DNA of 64,000 bases from Pogostemon cablin (lineage: Eukaryota; Streptophyta; Magnoliopsida; Lamiales; Lamiaceae). Both the position numbers and the translations under genes were made by a program. Under the pieces are notes generated by a model. It saw only the letters and a list, made by a program, of their open reading frames with translations, was not told the origin of the DNA and did no database searches. Of the stretch, positions 11,059-26,000 are shown one piece after another. Position 1 is the stretch's first letter, and every line of letters begins with the position of its first letter. Location of the stretch: contig CM043002.1 of NCBI GenBank assembly GCA_023678885.1, positions 1,630,022-1,694,021 of the forward strand, read 5' to 3'.

Positions 11059-14000
11059 TCAAGCCTCCGTCAATTTTAGACGGGGAACAATATTCATCGA
11101 TTGGAGCTCCTGAACCAAGATGAAAGTTGTTGCCACGTTAAAACATTTGAACAGCAAATTTAACAGAAAAAACCACCAACATGCTTTAAAGGCATGACCA
11201 GAAAAGTGATAATGTAGCTTCTTAGAGGCTGCTACCATAAAAGCCAGGCATGATGAGGCTAATTAATTCAATTTTACAAATGAGATTACACTACACTGAT
11301 TAAAGTATATTTAAAAAAAAAAGAGTAGAATCCCTAAAGTGAATTTAAGGTTACCTGGATTAAAAGCTTGCATGCATACGGCAATTTCATTATACACATA
11401 TTGTCGCCATTCTTACATGTGGAGCAGATGCCATTTTGCAGCTTATAACTGTAATACCCCAAGAGACCACAGTTCCGGCACACCTAATTCGGCAGTCTGC
11501 ATGAAATGGAGTTATTAATTTTGCATGATTGATTACCTGAACCTCAAAAGGATCACTGGAGAGCATCAAACGTTCGAATATCAACATACTGGCTCCATAT
11601 GCAATCAAGCAATCACGTTCCATCTCTCCAACCCGCAGACCTCCATTTCGACTCCTCCCTTCTGTAGGCTGTCTGGTGATCATTACTCGGGGTCCGCTAC
11701 CTCGTGCATGCATTTTATCTAACACCTATAATTCATTCACACAAAATACACTTACCACCAAACATTCTATTTGCTTGATATATATAACGTGAAGCTTTTA
11801 TGATACTTTTTCCCTTGACCATCTGTCCATATGAACAAAACACACATGGAAATTGTATACAGTTGGCAGCAAAAAGCTAACGAAAATCTCCATCTAGGAT
11901 TTTGAAAGCTGATTTTTCAAGTTAATCCCAAAAATTCATCCTCAATTTTTTTCTGTTCTGTGTCTGCCTTCTTGCGTGCATGTATAGTTCTAGTTATTTT
12001 AAACAACGATCTTCATCACCACCGCATATTACATATTACACAACTTTATAACTCCTCTCTCTCGAATGTTTGAGTTGGATTTCGTGGTGTTATGCATTCC
12101 TCATCTCAATTGTTTACAACCAATAAGCAACTCTAAATTTCATGATGTAAACCTTCTGCAATTGACATCTTATACATATTTACTTTATTCAGAACAGCAT
12201 GGATTTTTTCTCCCTTGCTGAGTAGATTGATTGTTAAGGTATCACATATTTTTAACCCTTATACAAAATAACACTCTTTCCTTGCTCAGAGATGATTAAT
12301 CTCCCAATATTTTGTTATATTTTTAAATGCGTGTGTATGCATTTTGTTGTATAAATTCATCTACTAAAAGGAAATCTATAAGACAGTAACCTTGAATAAA
12401 AGAACTGGAAGTATACGATAAATCATTTTACCACATGTTTCAACTTTTGGTAATAAATGGGACCCATGAATATATACGCTTGCAATGGCTCACCTGTTAT
12501 ACCTGCAGAACGTAGATTACAAAAAGTATATAAAGTAACAGAAGGAACTAACGAAGTAAATGTATATTGAAGGATACCCAACTAAACCCTTTCCAGAGTA
12601 AAGTTTATTCATACTCAAGAAATCTGCTTGTTAACAATTAGATTGAAGAGCTTCGCTAGTTTAAATAAATTACTACTTTCTTTTTCTAAACTATGACATA
12701 GCATAATCAGTAAAAACAAATAAATCTTACCAAATGTTAACATACACAAACACAAATCATGTTGCACTAATACCTTGAGAGAACAATGTACTAATGGGTC
12801 ATGCTTTCCAAGGACAAACATAGCAAATAAATATACCGGATCCGGTAACTCTTGTGAATGCAAGCCTAAAATATGATAAATTGACAGACAAGCCCAAGTG
12901 TTTTGGCCTGTTCTATGCCTTGAATAAAATGTTGATAGAATAAGGTGGGAAAGAGACCTGAGTAGATGAAGTCTTTGCCATTGTAGCTAAAACCGTGCTT
13001 CACTAAGGTTTCACTGATGACAAAAAATAATAAAGAAACGAGTGAAAATGCAGTTTGAATATTTGAGGAATGGGGAAAGGGAAAATGTAGGAGGAGCTGC
13101 ACTTGTACCTTATAGCCTCAACTTTATCTGCGTGGCCACTGGGCTCTCCAAAGGCACTGCCATAGTGAAACCTACCACAAGAAACTCCAGCTTTGCTACC
13201 AAGAAGTTCTATCATCTTTCCAACAGTCATACGACTGACAGTACATAATGTAAACGTTGTAGATTATTACATAGATAGAGATACTAGCACACTATTATCA
13301 AGCAATCTTCAATACACAGCTCTTTTTTTTCTTTTTTTTAGGGGGGGGATTTTATTTCTTTAATCCCTGATTATTATTTTGGTCCAGGCCGTTTTCGCTT
13401 TTTGAGTTTACTCTGGTAAGTTTATCAATTCACTTTTAAGTCCAGTTACCAGTAATAGGTCACCCAACCAGTCATTGCTTAAGTGAAGTATTAGCGTTAG
13501 CAATATCAAAGCATATGTGCTACTACTACAACTTTGAATCAACACTTGCAAACCATGTTAAGTATTAGATTTGATTTATATTTAAAATAGAAATTGATTA
13601 CCTTGGAAATCCATGAGGATTCATGATCAAATCAGGGCTTATTCCACGTTCAGAAAATGGGAAATCTTCCTGCTGAACAATGGTGCCACAAACTCCTTTC
13701 TGTCCATGACGACTACTAAATTTGTCACCAACCTACAACAATAATATTTCTACTCATTGGAATATTTTGGAACACTTCAGTTTTAGCCTTTTAGGAACTA
13801 TCAGTCTCAAGAAAAATTCTAATATAACCTCCGGTCTGCGAGTATGACGAATCATGTACTTGATGCATAGATTATTATTCTTGTCAGAGCAGAGTGCCAC
13901 CCTATCCACAACAGCTGTCTCCCCTTCAGGACCTTTATATCTCTGTTTGCTCGACTTATATTGACTGCATACAAAGATGCACGATGAGATTTTACATTTC

Positions 14001-17000
14001 TAAAAGAAAATAACCACATATAATCTGTCAGATAAATCAACCTATCAGTCAGTCGCATTGGGTTTTGGCCCGTATGCCTAGTGACTATTGGTGTCTGCTT
14101 GTTAATATAGATATCATCAGGTCGAATAATTTCTCCAGGAGCTGCTATTCCATCATCATCCAAAATCTGCATACAGCAGGGCACTTTCAAGTGCAACACA
14201 TTGGATGCTGATAATAATATAACTCAAGAAATGCCACAAATAAGAAAATTTACTGAATATAGGTTATTTGAACTGAAGTGGGCAGTGAAAGTAAGAATTG
14301 CTTAACAAAATTTTGATAAAATAAAAATAAAAATTACTAGCCGTTGATGCTCACCAGGATCCAGTTCATGTATAATTGATTTTTCTTAGCATCAGGACCA
14401 TATCAAAAATCATAGTGGTCTGGTCAAAGCTCAAATACCAACTATACATCAAATATATGTGTTTATCCTCCAATTAATCCTTTCCCCCCCACCCATGCAT
14501 ATATAAGAATAACAGGGCATAATACCTGCATCTTTTCAGCTTCATATCCTTCTCTTTGTGGTCTAATAATACGATCAGAGGTCCCATTATCGTACAACTG
14601 GCGCACTGCAGAAATTCTATTAACAGGACCTCATTTAATAAAGCTATCAAAATTGTCAACCATAGAAGAACAACAGAACACAAAACTAGAAGGAACTAGA
14701 CATTACTTTTTCATTACAATGCAACGACCAAAACCACGATCCAAGGATGATTTATTCATTACTATAGCATCCTCTATGTCATATCCACTATAGCTCATAA
14801 CCGCAACAGTTGCATTTTGTCCAGCTCCCAGTTTATCATATTTGACCTGAAAAAGAATATTATTAAATTAGATTGCCCATAATTCCACATTGAAAGTTGA
14901 ATTAGGGACCACCAACCAGCGCAATTGTTCTTGTAGTTAGTAGCGGGCGTTGTGGATAAACTAAGAGGTAGATCAAAGTATCCATTCTACATAACTGCAA
15001 GGAAATTAACTAATTTATAAGATGGGATGAAAAAGAAAACAATCTGCAATGACAAAATTACATAACATAATTTACAAGACATTTACAAAGTGTCGAGGCA
15101 TCTTACTCTTACAGGCTATAGCTATGGTCGAGGATAAAAATGAAATAACCTCAAAATATTATACAGATTAGCTTCAGTAAAATTCAATTCCTCACTCACT
15201 AAGCAGTATATTGACTATTGACATGTAGGTTTAAAAGCTTCATTTCATTCAGGAAATAAATTACAGATGGCAGGAGTCCAAAACAATGAAGAAGTTTTGA
15301 CCAAGTTTTCCAGCATCCCTCTCAATGTTAACTGAAGATGCTTGTTACAGAGAACGCCTAAATCGCCTTGCACAAAAGCACAACCCAAAATCGCAGAGGG
15401 GCATCAAACTCTCTCATCAGCAATAGGGAAATATGGCCCAAGAAAAGGGAGAACAGAAGTTGCAGAATGGACCAGAGTCTGGACTTCTCTGGTGCTTTAA
15501 ATGGAGACATAAACAGCCATCTTCAATTTCAAAGCTCTATTCATTCGGATGTTTAACAAAGACAGAAAGATGTCCTTATCCACATTAAGTAATAAGACAA
15601 CCCCCCCCCCCACCCAATACCTAGTTCAAGATTTTATAATTATTGAAGCTAGTTCTCCTGCCTTCATATAGATGCTTGCCCCCACAATGAAGAGCAGAAT
15701 TACAATTTATACTAATTTAATACTAAACAAGCACCTTAAAAAAAAATGTTTCCAACAACAGTGCAAAGTCAAAGGTGAAACAGCAACATCCATCACATTA
15801 TATAGCCTTTATGAGCTTAAATATAAAAAGCACAGCACAGTGCAATTAAACCAATTATGTGCAACATATGCATGAGCAAAAATGCACAGGCATCAAATAT
15901 TTTATAGAATCTTAATACAAAGTCGGTGACAAGTTTAAAATATATGAAAGGATAGGTTACAAAGTAACTTGCCTGATTATATGCAATGTTTCCCATAGCT
16001 TGTTTTCCCATAGCACACTTCAAAAGGAAAAAAATTATAAAATTACTAGCCAGACCTGAACTCAAGGTAATCTCATCCCATCCCAAAGCAGATATAACAT
16101 ACCTGATATGTATTTCTTGGTGACTGGTTATGGTGAGGATAAGGGATCAACCCAGCAACAATTCCCAATATGGTAAAAGGTTCTATTTCAATATGGGTTG
16201 TTCCTTCTTTAGCATTCCCTTCATATAAAGCAATCTAACAATGATAAAGACAAGATACATCTGAGGTTTTAATCAATCAAAAAAAAAAAAATCTAAATGC
16301 AAGAGAAGTGCAAACCAAAGCATTGTTCTCTTCATTGACATCAAGATATTCTATCAAGCCGTCCTTCAGAAAACTTTGAAAGGTGCGAACTCCATCCTTC
16401 ATGCAAATAAATTTTCAGCAGGGTGATTCAAATGAACATGGGAAATATATTGAGTATCTAAGGCTGTTACCCTCAACTCCTTCATATGGTGTTCCTTAAC
16501 TCTCGATACACCTTTGTCAGCAATTACAAGCGGGCGACAAACACGGCCTCCATCAGAAGCAATGTAAACACAACACTGCACGAGAAGTTGTTACTTAGAT
16601 TTCTGAATTTCATCTTTACGTTATTCAATTTATAATCTGGGGACTCTTGACCACAAAAGTAAGTGCAAAACATCTAGTAGCTCTGTGGTATTACCATGCA
16701 AAATCCATTTAGATGATATTCAAATATAGAAACCACAATTAGTCACCACACTCCATTCAGATTTATTCTCATATTTCAATAGTAATGGTGTCATCCACAA
16801 CCAACAGCATAGACAAGTCACAAAGCAAGATTCACGAAGTAGTCAATCTGTCAATGACAAGCTGTAGTGACAATCCACTACACCAAGGGGTTAGTCTCAC
16901 TTAGGAATTTATATGCATAAAGAATACGACTCACCTGCTTATCATTCACGAAAATGCTCACAAACTCGCCAATTTTGCCTGCCCTTTGCAGTTTTCTCAT

Positions 17001-20000
17001 TGTATTTGCTAATCTCTGAAAATGAGCAAGTAATATAAGATAGACAAAAAGTGAAGAGCTTTATTCTTTTTTTTTTCTCCTTTACTTTTGTTTTATGCCC
17101 TATTTTTTTAATTTCACAGCACGAAATGAGAAAATTTTTAGGACAAGCTGCCAATTTTATATATGTAAAAAGATCTTCTGTTTAATAATCATACTTGTGG
17201 CCTCCTGTGTTTGCCAAGAATAAGCCCATTGAATATGATCAAATAGGAGTTTGGCATGTGAAGTTCTTCAGCGGAAAGCACCTCGAAATCTTCTACTCCA
17301 AGAGTGTAGCACTGTCGCATAAATGATAATGCGAATCAGGAAATTTTTTGGTATCAATTATACACCAACAAAACCAATATAGCAGCAATGAGGACATGTT
17401 TTGAGGTAGCTCAATTCAATTTGCAGGAGGCAAAAAGGACAAATAACTGAAGTCGTGGTTGTGAGACTAACAGATTGGTTTGCATCTTTGTCGGCTTGTT
17501 GCACTCTTTCAATTTCTTAAAGGCAGTACCTAGAAGATAGAGAAGAACCTAAGAATGCAGAATGAGATTATTGCTAAGGATACTGAGTTTATAGTTTATT
17601 TTTATCCAAGCAACAATCTTTCCACACAGCAGGCATTTCAAGTGTTGATATTATGTTCCCAAAAATATCACCCCTTCTATAAATTAGGACTATTGGATTG
17701 AAGAGCGGTTGAACCCAGGACCTCTTCCCCGGTAGGGCAAGCTAGGTACCATTACCAACCTTTTTGGGTTGGATGTGCAGGCATGTTTTGCAGCAATGGC
17801 TCAACTAAGTATAAGCAACAAAAATAGCAAAATCCACTTCGATATATTTCCGGGAAATATGAATTGAAAGTAATGCATTAACTGGATCACATGGTCCACG
17901 GAGCATAAAAAACTTTAACGGCTCTAAGAAAAAATACTTTGATCCTTATCAATAGATTGGTACTATCACAGCATTAGTAAAAGGTTTAATTTCATTATTC
18001 TGCCCTCTTTAATGAAGACTAAAGTGCACCACTCCAAAAGTAATTGGCTGTTAAAACTGCTAGCTCACATGAATTTTTACATGTCTAAAGCACTTAATAA
18101 TAAAATTTTAGTCAATTTACGATAATGTCAAATGTTATTATATATTGAGTATCTTAATTGTATGCATGGACATATTTACCCTCGAAAACATAATGACCAA
18201 AAAATCTTTTAAGATGTTAAAATCAAACTTACTGCGCCTATTAAAAAAACGTGATACGTACGTTCAACCATCAAAGTACTATACATAAAAATTCAAAATA
18301 ATTACATCAAAGATATAAATACCATAGAAATAAGAGGGCCTTCTTCTTCATCAGTTGTCACATGAGTCATCAGTGCCAGGTTTTTCACCAATCCACAGGA
18401 TTCTCCTTCTGGCGTATCACACGGGCATAACATGCCCCACTGAAGATGAAGTGATTTATTGAAATCGAACATGTGAATGAGCAGAACAAAAAAAAAAAGG
18501 ACCGTGAATGTATGAGTTCACCTGGCTGGGCTGCAAAGCTCTTGGACCACTAACTTTTCTAGATTTCTCAAATTGAGGAGAGATTTTTGTCATGTACCCT
18601 AAAGTCCCGATATATGACAGTCTACTAACAGCCTGTAATTAAAAAATATATATGAATTGCTATTTATTTATTTTAAATAAAAAAAAAAAAACAAAGTCAA
18701 TATGAATATGAATAGCTGAAGATCTTGGAAACTATAAACAAAGAGGAACAGCAAAATATGTTGGAAATGTCTTAACACCTGTGTCATGCCTTTCCTGTGC
18801 ATCTTGAATCTTTTGACATCCCAATTTCCAGTAGAAAGAGCTCTTTCTAGACCAACAGTGATCCGATCTTTCATTATATACTGGATGTACGTTAAAGTTT
18901 GTCAAAAAAAAAAAAGTTAAGCAGACAAGATTCAAGACAAATGTAAATATTGTCATAGTAAACTCAAGTACAACTGAAGTGTAATAGAGCCATTCAAATA
19001 ACAGAACTACATATTAGAAAGAAGGTGAAACAAAAATGTTTAATTGATTAACATCAAATTACAATAATGACAGAGAGGCAACATATTTAAGTATACATGA
19101 GCACGAACAAGATATTACAATTTAGGTATTTTTTTGTAAGAAGAGGAGTTAGGAATGAGAATGTTGACTGCACCAAGTAGTAATGTGGAAGCGAGAGGGA
19201 CGAAGGGCAACTGGGAAATATTATATAGCATCCATCTTACAAGGTTTTAATGCACTCTACAAATAAAATTATCAAATACCCCTAAGAAATTATTGGCATC
19301 TGTCGGTAGCCAAAAAAAAAAATTGCAACTTCACGATCACATTTGTGTGTTTGCAATTGATCAAATATATGGACTTTTTTTTTTTGAAAATTCTCCTATA
19401 CAGTGCTTACCATATGAAAGAAAATGCAAGTGCATGTGCATCAGGGAACAACATTAACTGTCTGCAGCTTCAACTCAATTTCCTATATTATATGAATGAT
19501 TAAAAATTCAATGATTCAACTGTTGAAGATAGCAAAGTTTGAAGCTTAGAAGCTCAACAGTTTCATCTCCTTTCCAAACTATATATTGATCTCAAAAACA
19601 AATAAATTAATAAAAACCTGAGAAATATCTAATCGACTGGAGCGTATTTTTCCAAAGGCCAAATCCATGTTTTTGCGTGCTTCATCATTCATTGTCTTGA
19701 ACAAGTCCTACATTACAAAGAACAGAAAAACTGTACTGGCAGAAAAACCACCTTAAGTGCAACATGAAACAGAAAAACAACAAAATTACCTCAAAAAGTA
19801 AAGATATCATTTGGCCCGATAATTCAAGTCTTTTGTTCCCCACATAATCCTACAATAACAAACAGATTTCAGATCTAATAAAGGGTAAGCAAGTAGGAAA
19901 TCTCAGTAGTCTCCTAGTTAGTTGCTTTGCTCAAAAGATAACCAGGTCATCCAACAAATCATGAACATGTCAGCGTACAGAAATTCTTAATTAAGAGATC

Positions 20001-23000
20001 AGACCAACTACTGTAAGTTTCTGTTCAAGAAGCATCAAATAATCCCAACATTAAATAGCACGTTTAAACTTAAAAATAGGTCACATGGTAATCCTGGAAC
20101 AGGAGAAATACCACCAAGATAAACTCATAATCACTTTATCAATGAGGAGAAGAAATATTTTAAACTGCATAAATGGGGGGAGCTTAGATTACTGTTAATT
20201 TCCTAACTACATGCGACACTCAGGTACTATGAAGCAACTTTGACTACACCTATCGTGGAACAATAGTAGAACGCAAAATACAAAAGCTTAAGCATGTTAG
20301 CATAAGCCATAGGACTGTCTAGATCAATGCTAGTCAGGATGAAAGACTAAGCTCAATCTAGTAGGGATGGCAGGTGTACCTTATCATCATGTGTATCCTT
20401 GTTTAAGATTGCATGCAACATCCGCCGCAACATTACTGCAACATACATGCATTTTGGTCGAAAATTATTTTCATGCACCTGCCATATATATTTTTTTTTG
20501 CTTTGGTAAGTGTGTAGAAATGTTGGGACATCGAATATCTGACTAGTAAAATATTACTAGTAGGTTAATAGAAACATAGCTTGAAACTGAACTTACAGGG
20601 ACGTTGGCAACAAATATATCCCTTAGAATACTGAGGGCACGCCCTTCCTGAATGCCAAAATAGGACAGGAGATAAAAATTAGCAAAACAGAAATAAAACC
20701 AAGAAAGTACTTACCAAAAGTTACACTAAAACCAATGAAGAGAAAGAAAAAAAAAAAAAAAAAAAAAACCAACCTTCTCGGATGAAGAAGGATATGGGAA
20801 CTTCTTAACCTATAAGATAAAGCAGTAATTAGAATCAGAATAGTAGTACATTATAACAAGAAGAAATAATTATTCTTATGGATCATTTACTTTACATGCA
20901 TGTTCACCAAAAACACTCTACAGCTGAGCACAGACACGTTTTACTAATTCAAAATTGCATTTTGTACAATATATGCCATATATCTAATAGAGCATTAAGT
21001 CCTCGGTATCAGCGTGTAAAAAATAACACCGCATGATTGATCAACAATATGGTCAATATTAATCTCTAACTTTAGATTGAGCAATACAGCAAAATGAACC
21101 GCTAAAGTAAGACTAAAACAAGTTAAGGGTGGGTCACGTGGGAGTGAAGGCAACTTCCATTTAGAATTCTCATAGTTCCACAAAACCAGCTCTATGGCTG
21201 ACCACACCTCATTTTAACAACTAAAAACTGCGTTCCGCAAAGTATTGTATATGCCACATATCTGATTAGGCATTAAGCCCTCTGTGTCACTGTAAAAAAA
21301 AAAGAACACCGCATCATTGATCAATAACATGATCAATGTCAATATCCACCTCCAGAATGAGCAATACTGCCTCCAGAATGAGCAATACTGCCCAATGAAC
21401 TATTAAGACTAGAAAAAGTTAAGGTGTGAAGGCAATTCCATTTTAAATTCTCACCATTAGTAGGGAGAAAAATAAAAGATAAATCTGAATAGCTTTGCAT
21501 CTCACTACTAATTAGGTTACAAAAGATTAGTTATAGAAATCGCCAGTCAAATGATTGAAAGATTCATACACTACTTCATTCACATAGTACCTATACACTT
21601 TCAAGTTTTATATAGAGAAAGCTATCAATTGAAATTTTTTTCTACTTTTACAGGGAAAAGGAAAATAAACAATAGTTAACAATCAAAACCTTCTGTTCGA
21701 GATACTCCAGCGCTTGATGTCGTGTATATACACGATCCCTCACACAATCCTGAAATCAAGACAGGGGGGGCAAAAAGTAGTAGTTTTAGAGTACAATCAA
21801 AAATATCTTGTACAAACAAAGCAAAATTTTCAATATAATATGGGATGTACTAAAGTATTTTGCAGCAGTCTTAATTGATATCCAATACAAGGAACATGTC
21901 AAATTTAAACCAACCATGAAACCTTAAACTTAATTCCACCCATTTTAAGGAATCCTCAACATTTTCAAAAACTCTCACACACCCTTCTGATCATAAAGAT
22001 CAATGAAAACCTTGTGCAATAACTCCCTGAAGAACATGACCCCTTTTGCTTCTGCGGCTTCCAAGATTGGACAAGCATACTCAACAAGTGATTGTGGTAC
22101 AACCCCAAAGCAGATAAATCTCATTTAACACCCATTCCACAGTGAAAGAGAGAAGGGATAATCAACGTAAAATCACAGTTCAGGCTTGTCCAGCCCCTTC
22201 ACTCATTTCATAACAGAATTATTGGTAACAGTTAGGTTGATTATAGGATTCTACTGAACCACAAAGATCAAGTTACTAAAAAAACATTCAGGATTCCTTA
22301 AGGACAGTCTCCAAGAACGAAGAACGTAAAGATTCTAGACCTAATTTTGTACCTAAATTGAAGGCAATAGCAGTTCACCATACCGAGGGTCTCTACCAAT
22401 CATCTGGACAACCTCTTGATCACTTTCCATACCCATAGCTTTCATCACAACCATTATAGGAACCTAAAATTATATTGACATTTGGAAAAAGAAAAAAAAA
22501 CATCAAATTCAGATATCAAAGGCAGTGGACAATTATGGTAAAAATATTCATAACTACCTTGCTTGTAAACTGATTTAGGTACAAATATATCTTCTCTTTT
22601 TCCATTCTTATGACAGTTTTGCTTTTTATTGTCTCTGTACTGCTAGCAACAGATGCTTGCACACTGAAAGGATTAAAAGAGTTCAATCAGAGAAATCAGA
22701 ATATGGCATCCTCACTTAAGAGGAATGGAAGTTATCATAAAGCAGAGTGGTTCATTTTTGCACTTAAAACCCATTAACCCATGTGTCTCCAGCTAAATTA
22801 TACTCCCTCCATCCCATTTTAATCTTACATGCACTTTTAGAGCAGAGATTAAAGAATATAGTATTTTAATGAGTAGTCGGTAGGTATTTGTTATGCTTTT
22901 ACCTTTTTGCCCCTAACTGTAATTTTTATTGCTGGCAAATTATGTAGTAATATTAATTTACTTAGAAGAAAATAACAGAACATACTCACCATCCTTTCTT

Positions 23001-26000
23001 ATCAGTATCTATGATTATTCTGTTCTTTGAAAGCTGTTCTTGTATCAAAATCACCTGGAAAAAGATATGAAAAATGAGCACCATGTTTACAAACTGATTC
23101 TCCTGGTCAAACTAACAAGTGCGATTCTTTGCCGGTTGGGCTGATAGGAATGTTGATTTACAATTAAAGCTTCCAGAATTTGTCTGCTTATCATAAACAA
23201 GAGAAATAACTATTATGTAAAAAAATTCACCTTCTCTGTCCCTTTAATTACAAAGTATCCTCCTGGGTCAAGTGGGCATTCACCTACGGAAACAGACAAA
23301 ATATTTACCAAAATGGCATAAACACAAGTTACAATGTGCAAGTGATTTATATATTTGGGTGTGTGCACGCACAAGTATTAGGTCATTAGCACATGCATCT
23401 TTACTGAAAATTTATGAAAGTGTACCAAGCTTTGCAAGCTCTTCCTCATCTTTCTTGTACAATATGCAATGCTGACTTCTTAACATGATAGGCATTCTGC
23501 CAATCACGACTTTATGCTGTAAGACATAACTCAGATATTATTAAGAGTATCCATGCATTGCATATAGTAACCAATAAACATCACATTTATGCACGAAACA
23601 TTATATTTTCACTAAAAAATGCTTTAAAATGAAATCACCTTTTGTTTAAGTTCCTTTAAATTATGGCTCCCTGTAACGAATTCTATGTTCACATATATTG
23701 GAGCTGCATAGCTGAAAATTAGAAAGATCTTCAAAAATGTGATGCGCGTTAAAGTGAGAGGTGCATCATATCATATCAGAAAAATAATAATAATAATAAA
23801 ATTCAAAAGAATGTCAAAATTGTCTCAGTTCATATATTAAAATTAACACCTAAAGAATAAAATAACAGTTGAAAAGTAATCAGAAATGCAACATTAAATA
23901 TGCTATTTCCCATACACCATAGCCTACATAATATTCGTCGCTGCAACCAACAAGACCATAATGAAGTGTATAACCACAAAGCATACACAAACTGTGTAAT
24001 TGAAGTTGTAGCAGAAAACATGCATGACAATAATTATACACTAGAGTACTTTGTATACCCAGTAGCAATTCTTTCACTAAATTCAGCCACAAACTGGTCA
24101 AAACAAAATTATACATACTTTATTCACCCAAACTTGTTCAACCTACAATCTACCACACCCAAAAATTAAAAAATAAAAATAAAAACATACCCATGTCAAT
24201 TTAATATTGTTGCTCATTTTCGGCGAACTGATGTCGAAGCAAGGCAAACAAAACTATGATTTCTCAATTCTCAAAATCCTAATCTATATCCCAACATTAA
24301 CAAAATCATAAATGCAAGCAAAAAATAACTCATCTAAACACAAAAGTACAAAAACATATGGATAATTATGTGATCATTGAGATGAAATTAAAATAGGTTT
24401 CTTTCTTCCTCATTTCTCCTTCGTTCATGTTTCATTTTTTTCATGGTGTCGTTATCTTTTTCTTTTTTATATTGAAATTGAAATTGGTTTCGTTCTTCCC
24501 CATTTCTCCTTCGTTCATGTTTCATTAGCACAAAATGATTTTTGCAACTTTATAGTGAATCAATGTGACAACTATGAACTAATGGAGCATGTAATTACTC
24601 TTGTTTCCTCAGAAATATTTTATGAGCATAACATCCCTCCAAGATTATTTTTCATCCAGAAAAATCAAGAACATCTTTTAAGCTCAATATATTTACTCAA
24701 ATGCATGTAACATCTAGGCCCTTAAAATAACTGCAGTAGATTAGGGACTTTGATTCCCTTCCAATGGCCCCAATATACAATGGACTGAAAGTTAAACTAG
24801 TTATACTCACGTGGTATCAGAAAGACGGCAATTCTGGGGAGTAAGTTTAAGAGGAACACCATCCAGCATTATAGATGGTGAACCGATGTAAACATCTGTA
24901 TACCTGCAATGAAGTTCATCGAAAATATTTTGAGAAAAGTACAGATCATAGTCAATTTAAGAACAATGTCACAATAGGAATGTAATTCAGATGAAATCAC
25001 AGAGTATAAAGAATATTCTAACCTCAAAAAAATAGTAGGGTCAACGCTAGAGGTGATGAGATCATTTGCTTGAACAATCTTTTTTATTTGTGTTCTCAAA
25101 AAGTAATTAAAGGAGTCCAAATGTTGTTTCACAAGACCTCTCACCTACATTGCACATTAAACAGTATCAAGATTTGCAGTCAAAAAACACCGCGTAACTC
25201 TTTCACAGAGAAAGAAGGCGTATCACTTTGAGTTCACAGCATTTTCACCACTTGACAAGCTTACAAGATCTACTGTATTCTAATGCTCAGCTAGTGCTAT
25301 GTCTGAATTTAGATGAAATGAGTGAATGAAATCAAAATAGAAACATGGCACTTATGAAGATTATACAATTATTCCACGTTCTTGTAAGTTTATCTGTGCT
25401 AGTAGATATATTTTTTTCGTATGAATTAGATCCTTATTTATTTCCATGATTTGTTGTAACATATGTCTATTTCTCCCGTGGTCTTTTACTTAATTTAAGC
25501 ACACAAACTCCATAACTTTTACTCTTTTACAAACATGAAACACAATCACTTCCAGAATAACTACTTTTATAATTAATTTCACCAAGACATTCCACTCTTG
25601 AATTACAAATGCTACCTATTCGAAATTAGAACATCACTCCCTTTGATAACACACTCTTAAATCTTGATACAAGTATAACATATAACATGAGATAGTGCGC
25701 CACAAATCAAAAAACGATTAAAGTGTTAAACAAGTTAAATTCTTTGAATTCTTGCATTTCATATTAAAAGACTTGTATACATGCACCACTCAAGCATCCT
25801 TCAATTCAAAGCCCAGAAACCAAAGAATAAACGAGAACTAGAATAATAAAACCTTCAAGAATTCGGGGACCAGTTGAAACTTGTTGACAGAAGTCTTCAC
25901 AGGGGCTGCAAAAACTTGCTTGTCGATTTCCAATCTAAGCAGAACATTAACCAATGCAATCAAATACCCATTTGTCCATTAAACCATGAGTAGTTAACAG

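Noticed and set aside
12615..12863. Minus-strand ORF between NRPC2 exons 33 and 34, first tried as the next exon
   Set aside because: The true exon (GITGEPLQAYIFMGPIYYQK) is at 12502-12432; the ORF has no similarity to the family.
15368..15556. Plus-strand ORF inside NRPC2 intron 25
   Set aside because: No recognisable domain, antisense to the gene, and inside a well-defined intron.
17700..17760. Motif 'gttgaacccaggacctc' resembling a tRNA-derived SINE or LTR junction
   Set aside because: Too short and isolated within NRPC2 intron 19 to assign.
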